DNA of 5,870 bases from Gammaproteobacteria bacterium (GTDB taxonomy: Bacteria > Bacillota_I > Bacilli_A > Izemoplasmatales > UBA1188), in NCBI GenBank assembly GCA_024691665.1, contig JAILNJ010000152.1, positions 1-5,870 on the forward strand. Direction: 5' to 3'. Positions 4,743 to 5,870 of this stretch are shown piece by piece. Under the pieces are notes generated by a model. The model saw only the letters and a program-made list of their open reading frames with translations. It searched no databases and was not told where the DNA came from. A program made the position numbers and the translations under genes. Each line of letters starts with the position of its first letter. Within the stretch, counting starts at the first letter, position 1.

Positions 4743-5738
4743 ATGGATAAAAACGATAAAAAATCATTATTACAAAACGCATTAAAAGAAATTGAAAAAG
4801 AATTCGGTAAAGGATCAGTAATGATTCTTGGCGAAGAAGAACATGTAGATATTGAAGCTACTCCATCTGGCTCACTCGCACTTGATAGTGCCCTTGGTAT
4901 TGGTGGATATCCAAAAGGAAGAATCATTGAAATCTATGGTCCTGAATCAGGAGGTAAAACAACTTTAGCTCTTGAAGCTATTGCTTCATGCCAAAAAGAA
5001 GGTGGATTTGCTGCATTCATTGATGCAGAACATGCTCTTGATCCTAAGTATGCAAAAGCTCTTGGAGTAGATTTTGATTCATTAATTCTTTCACAACCAG
5101 ATTCAGGAGAACAAGCTCTTGAAATTATGGATACACTCGCAAAGAGCGGTGCAGTAGATATGATTGTTGTTGACTCTGTTGCGGCTCTCGTACCTGAGGC
5201 TGAAATTAGAGGCGATATGGGTGAACAACTTGTTGGTGCTCAAGCAAGACTAATGAGTCAAGCTATGAGAAAATTATCAGGAGCCCTTGCTAATAATAAA
5301 TGTACTGCAATCTTCATTAACCAAATAAGAGAAAAAGTAGGTGTAATGTTTGGAAATCCTGAAACTACACCTGGTGGACGTGCCCTTAAATTCTTCTCAT
5401 CAGTAAGACTTGAGGTTAGAAGAGGCGACCAAATTAAAGATGGCGATAAGATTGGTGGCACTTACGCAAAAGTTAAAGTAGTTAAAAACAAAGTTGCGGC
5501 TCCATTTAAATCTTGTGAAATCGAACTCGTATTCGGTGAAGGTATCTCACAAGTTGGTGAACTTGTAGATATGGGTGCAGAAACTGGTATCTTAGTTAAA
5601 TCTGGTGCTTGGTATTCTTATAAAGGCGATAAGATTGGCCAAGGTAGGGAAAATACAAAGAAATACTTCTTAGAACATAAAGATGTATACGATGAAGTAT
5701 ACGCTTTAGTAAGAGAAGCACTTAATATTCAAAAATAA
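4743..5738 (+). CDS. recA: Recombinase RecA
   Basis: RecA forms ATP-dependent filaments on single-stranded DNA, drives homologous strand exchange and, where LexA exists, triggers its self-cleavage. The 331-residue protein has all core motifs. The N-terminal helix ([15 protein letters not shown], 13-27) mediates subunit contacts, Walker A is GPESGGKT (66-73), and [10 protein letters not shown] (92-101) carries catalytic Glu96. Walker B is [10 protein letters not shown] (140-149), DNA loop L1 is around [15 protein letters not shown] (155-169), and L2 is around [20 protein letters not shown] (193-212). The C-terminal domain ends at REALNIQK. The acidic tail that follows this point in Escherichia coli RecA (352 residues) is missing. 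The gene follows pgsA by 39 bases with no terminator and no clear promoter in the gap, so it is probably transcribed from the yebC promoter. No LexA-type operator is visible upstream. A strong terminator follows. Confidence 0.98.
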   Translation: MDKNDKKSLLQNALKEIEKEFGKGSVMILGEEEHVDIEATPSGSLALDSALGIGGYPKGRIIEIYGPESGGKTTLALEAIASCQKEGGFAAFIDAEHALDPKYAKALGVDFDSLILSQPDSGEQALEIMDTLAKSGAVDMIVVDSVAALVPEAEIRGDMGEQLVGAQARLMSQAMRKLSGALANNKCTAIFINQIREKVGVMFGNPETTPGGRALKFFSSVRLEVRRGDQIKDGDKIGGTYAKVKVVKNKVAAPFKSCEIELVFGEGISQVGELVDMGAETGILVKSGAWYSYKGDKIGQGRENTKKYFLEHKDVYDEVYALVREALNIQK

Positions 5739-5742
5739 GGTA

Positions 5743-5774
5743 AAAAAAGATAAGGCGCAAACCTTATCTTTTTT
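5743..5774. terminator. Intrinsic terminator after recA
   Basis: GATAAGG (5749-5755) pairs with CCTTATC (5762-5768) around a six-base CGCAAA loop. The stem is extended by A (5743-5748) against T (5769-5774), for 13 pairs in all, and ends in a T-tract. It begins four bases after the recA stop and closes the yebC-pgsA-recA unit. By symmetry it could also act on the opposite strand. Confidence 0.93.
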
Positions 5775-5775
5775 A

Positions 5776-5781
5776 TATAAT
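5776..5781 (+). promoter_or_regulatory. Possible -10 box for the gene starting at 5802
   Basis: A perfect TATAAT lies directly after the recA terminator, with a predicted start near 5788 and AAAGG (5788-5792) as a weak ribosome binding site. No recognisable -35 exists at 16-18 bases, because that region is the terminator hairpin. This makes the call weak. Confidence 0.35.
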
Positions 5782-5801
5782 ATAGATAAAGGTACTTATT
5801 T

Positions 5802-5870
5802 ATGAAACACGATATTATTAATTTAAAAGACTTTTATGATTTAGAAGGTGGAGAACTATACACCTATATA
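5802..5870 (+). CDS. Start of an unidentified protein (partial, runs off the window)
   Basis: Twenty-three codons are open from ATG 5802 to the end of the window, beginning MKHDIINLKDFYDLEGG. AAAGG at 5788-5792 sits nine bases upstream and a TATAAT at 5776-5781 precedes it, directly after the recA terminator, so this looks like a true gene start in a new transcription unit. The KHDIINLKDFY opening, followed by a Gly-rich turn and TYI, recalls the N-termini of some alpha/beta-hydrolase (acetyl-esterase-like) proteins. That is only an impression, as no catalytic motif is within the visible part. Confidence 0.6.
   Translation, partial: MKHDIINLKDFYDLEGGELYTYI

Noticed and set aside
4721..4927. 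Antisense open frame over the 5' end of recA
   Set aside because: It lies opposite conserved recA sequence, including the Walker A region, has no recognisable product and is explained by codon bias of the real gene.
5258..5461. Antisense open frame over the middle of recA
   Set aside because: It covers the conserved L2 region of recA on the other strand; the predicted protein resembles nothing and has no upstream signals.

Overview
The window is strongly A/T-rich, with short intergenic gaps and AGGAGG-type ribosome binding sites. Its housekeeping genes are of Firmicutes/Bacilli type: holA, rpsT, cvfB, a YebC-family gene, pgsA and recA. Every tryptophan codon I checked (nine) is TGG, no gene contains an in-frame TGA, and every stop is TAA or TAG. 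This argues against the UGA=Trp code of classical mycoplasmas. A low-GC member of Bacilli, perhaps one of the uncultured Acholeplasma/RF39-like lineages, fits best, but the lineage is inference.

Layout. Positions 1-75 hold the last 24 codons of an upstream gene. Next comes a tight two-gene unit on the + strand: a small acidic protein resembling DUF6508 (124-528) and a macro-domain protein (537-1082), 8 bases apart. It is followed by holA (1109-2083, DNA polymerase III delta). A bidirectional hairpin terminator (2094-2122) separates holA from the convergent rpsT (2124-2378, minus strand, ribosomal protein S20). rpsT has a good promoter in the divergent gap shared with cvfB (2470-3345). A second good promoter, whose -35 box lies inside the end of cvfB, drives yebC (3392-4120), pgsA (4125-4703) and probably recA (4743-5738). 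A strong terminator (5743-5774) closes this unit. The first 23 codons of another gene begin at 5802.

How it fits together. Most of the window is core information processing: clamp loading (holA), the small ribosomal subunit (rpsT), RNA binding (cvfB), translation or transcription control (yebC), phosphatidylglycerol synthesis (pgsA) and recombination (recA). The order pgsA-recA resembles the Bacillus pgsA-cinA-recA arrangement without cinA. holA facing rpsT is also a familiar Firmicutes arrangement, in which comEC often lies upstream of holA. The accessory element is the DUF6508-like/macro pair just upstream of holA. It is the best candidate for less-described biology, probably ADP-ribose binding or removal with an uncharacterised partner. 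I saw no CRISPR array, insertion sequence, tRNA or rRNA.
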